A stretch of 5,033 nucleotides of DNA from Planctomycetes bacterium RBG_13_46_10 (GTDB taxonomy: Bacteria > Planctomycetota > Phycisphaerae > Sedimentisphaerales > Anaerobacaceae). This document shows positions 4,751 to 5,033 of the stretch, one piece after another. The stretch covers positions 3,312 to 8,344 of the forward strand of contig MHYD01000080.1 in assembly GCA_001824645.1 (NCBI GenBank), given 5' to 3'. The notes under the pieces were generated by a model. That model saw nothing but the letters and a program-made list of their open reading frames with translations, ran no database searches and was not told the origin of the DNA. A program made the position numbers and the translations under genes. Numbering within the stretch: position 1 is the stretch's first letter; every line of letters starts with the position of its first letter.

Positions 4751-4808
4751 CCCATTGTCATTTCTCCACTGCGCGATGCTTCGCATCGCTTCGGTCGAAA
4801 TGACAGGG
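4751..4808. repeat. Large palindromic repeat element (GTCATTTC...GAAATGAC)
   Basis: Outer arms TGTCATTTC (4756-4764) and GAAATGACA (4797-4805) pair perfectly over 9 bp. Across a 2-nt bulge, CCC (4751-4753) and GGG (4806-4808) can add three more pairs. Inside, GCGATGC (4773-4779) and GCATCGC (4783-4789) form a 7-bp stem around a TTC loop. The layout and the CGCTTCGGTCGAAATGACA wording match a type of dispersed intergenic palindrome seen in many environmental bacterial genomes. No T tract follows, so it is more likely a repeat element than a terminator. Confidence 0.7.
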
Positions 4809-4843
4809 CAATAGAATATACGCAGGACGGTTGATCAACATTT

Positions 4844-4899
4844 CTAAGAGTGCCAAATGGTAAACGGACACAGAATAAGTGACCCTCTGACCCTCTTAG
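4844..4899. repeat. Inverted-repeat-bounded 56-bp segment with a tandem 8-mer
   Basis: CTAAGAG (4844-4850) and CTCTTAG (4893-4899) are exact 7-bp inverted repeats bounding 56 bp. Inside the right end, GACCCTCT is repeated in perfect tandem (4881-4888, 4889-4896). No coding capacity is visible. It could be a tiny non-autonomous element remnant or coincidence. Confidence 0.35.
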
Positions 4900-5033
4900 G
4901 TATTTAACGCAACAATCAAGGTTTTCATTGTTACTTACTATATACAAGTAAACTTTCGCACTTTTCAGGCGGCAAATTTTAATGATTTATCAATATAAAC
5001 ATACCAACCTTCCGATGTCTTTATTGGAATTAA

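Larger units (their letters stand above)
4628..5033. other. Repeat-rich region, no credible gene
   Basis: These 406 bp appear non-coding. The open frames across it (4640-4834 plus, 4717-4947 minus) run through a palindromic repeat and give composition typical of translated repeat (SPLRDASHRFGRNDR), without ribosome binding sites. It contains near-copies of ATCAGTCTGRGGC (4662-4674, 4688-4700), the second copy of the 20-mer, the large hairpin 4751-4808 and a GTTGATCAAC palindrome (4830-4839). An inverted-repeat-bounded segment follows at 4844-4899, then a small TTACTT/AAGTAA pair (4931-4936, 4946-4951). The last ~80 bp are A/T-rich with nothing I recognise. Confidence 0.6.

Noticed and set aside
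4640..4834. 64-codon plus-strand open frame from a GTG
   Set aside because: It runs through the palindromic repeat, its C-terminal half is translated repeat, and there is no ribosome binding site.
4717..4947. 76-codon minus-strand open frame
   Set aside because: It is also generated by the palindrome and the tandem 8-mer, and has no start signal or protein-like pattern.
3792..5010. CAGGTTGGT at 3792-3800 and 4143-4151, with inverted ATACCAACCT at 5001-5010
   Set aside because: These are 9-10 bp matches without shared flanks or consistent placement, compatible with chance in 5 kb.
1..5033. CRISPR array, tRNA, toxin-antitoxin or defence genes
   Set aside because: There are no regularly spaced repeats, no tRNA-like TTCGAAT arm with cloverleaf partners, and no recognisable domains of those systems.

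Overview
The window reads as bacterial chromosome. It holds the 3' half of a housekeeping gene (smc), followed by small, poorly known accessory genes and repeat-rich intergenic DNA. The most likely source is the Planctomycetota (Phycisphaerae/Sedimentisphaerales-like) or a nearby lineage. This is inferred from the secreted beta-helix protein, whose N-terminal 'ISQSGSYCLTQNLT ... ADNVTIDLAGFSLIG' module is typical of those genomes, and from short palindromic repeats that run in frame through coding sequence. No rRNA, tRNA or other decisive marker is present, so the taxonomy is a moderate-confidence guess.

Layout. Positions 1-2118 (+) encode the hinge, the returning coiled coil and the C-terminal ATPase half of the chromosome-condensation protein SMC; its 5' half lies upstream of the window. 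A strong-looking sigma70-type promoter (2204-2231) and a structured leader come before a 329-residue secreted right-handed beta-helix protein (2309-3298, +). A GC-rich hairpin sits on that gene's stop codon. A convergent 58-residue two-helix membrane protein follows (3362-3538, -), with its own good promoter and ribosome binding site. About 360 bp of hairpin-rich intergenic DNA then leads to an extended -10 promoter, a 55-residue two-helix membrane protein (3903-4070, +) and a ~156-residue putative lipoprotein (4157-4627, +). The last ~400 bp (4628-5033) appear non-coding and hold several repeat-like elements.

Functional links. SMC acts on the chromosome with ScpA/ScpB, and nothing nearby appears tied to it. 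The four downstream genes all encode exported or membrane products, but each seems to be separately transcribed or loosely spaced, so I see no convincing pathway or multi-gene system. The most notable signal is the density of short repeats and inverted repeats. Two REP-like cores (GAGCnnnGTCGA type) lie inside the smc reading frame and add an 'ACPEHSRG' peptide and part of the C-terminal tail. A large GTCATTTC/GAAATGAC hairpin, a duplicated 20-mer and a 56-bp inverted-repeat-bounded segment lie in the intergenic DNA. I found no CRISPR array, complete insertion sequence, toxin-antitoxin pair, phage gene or defence system.
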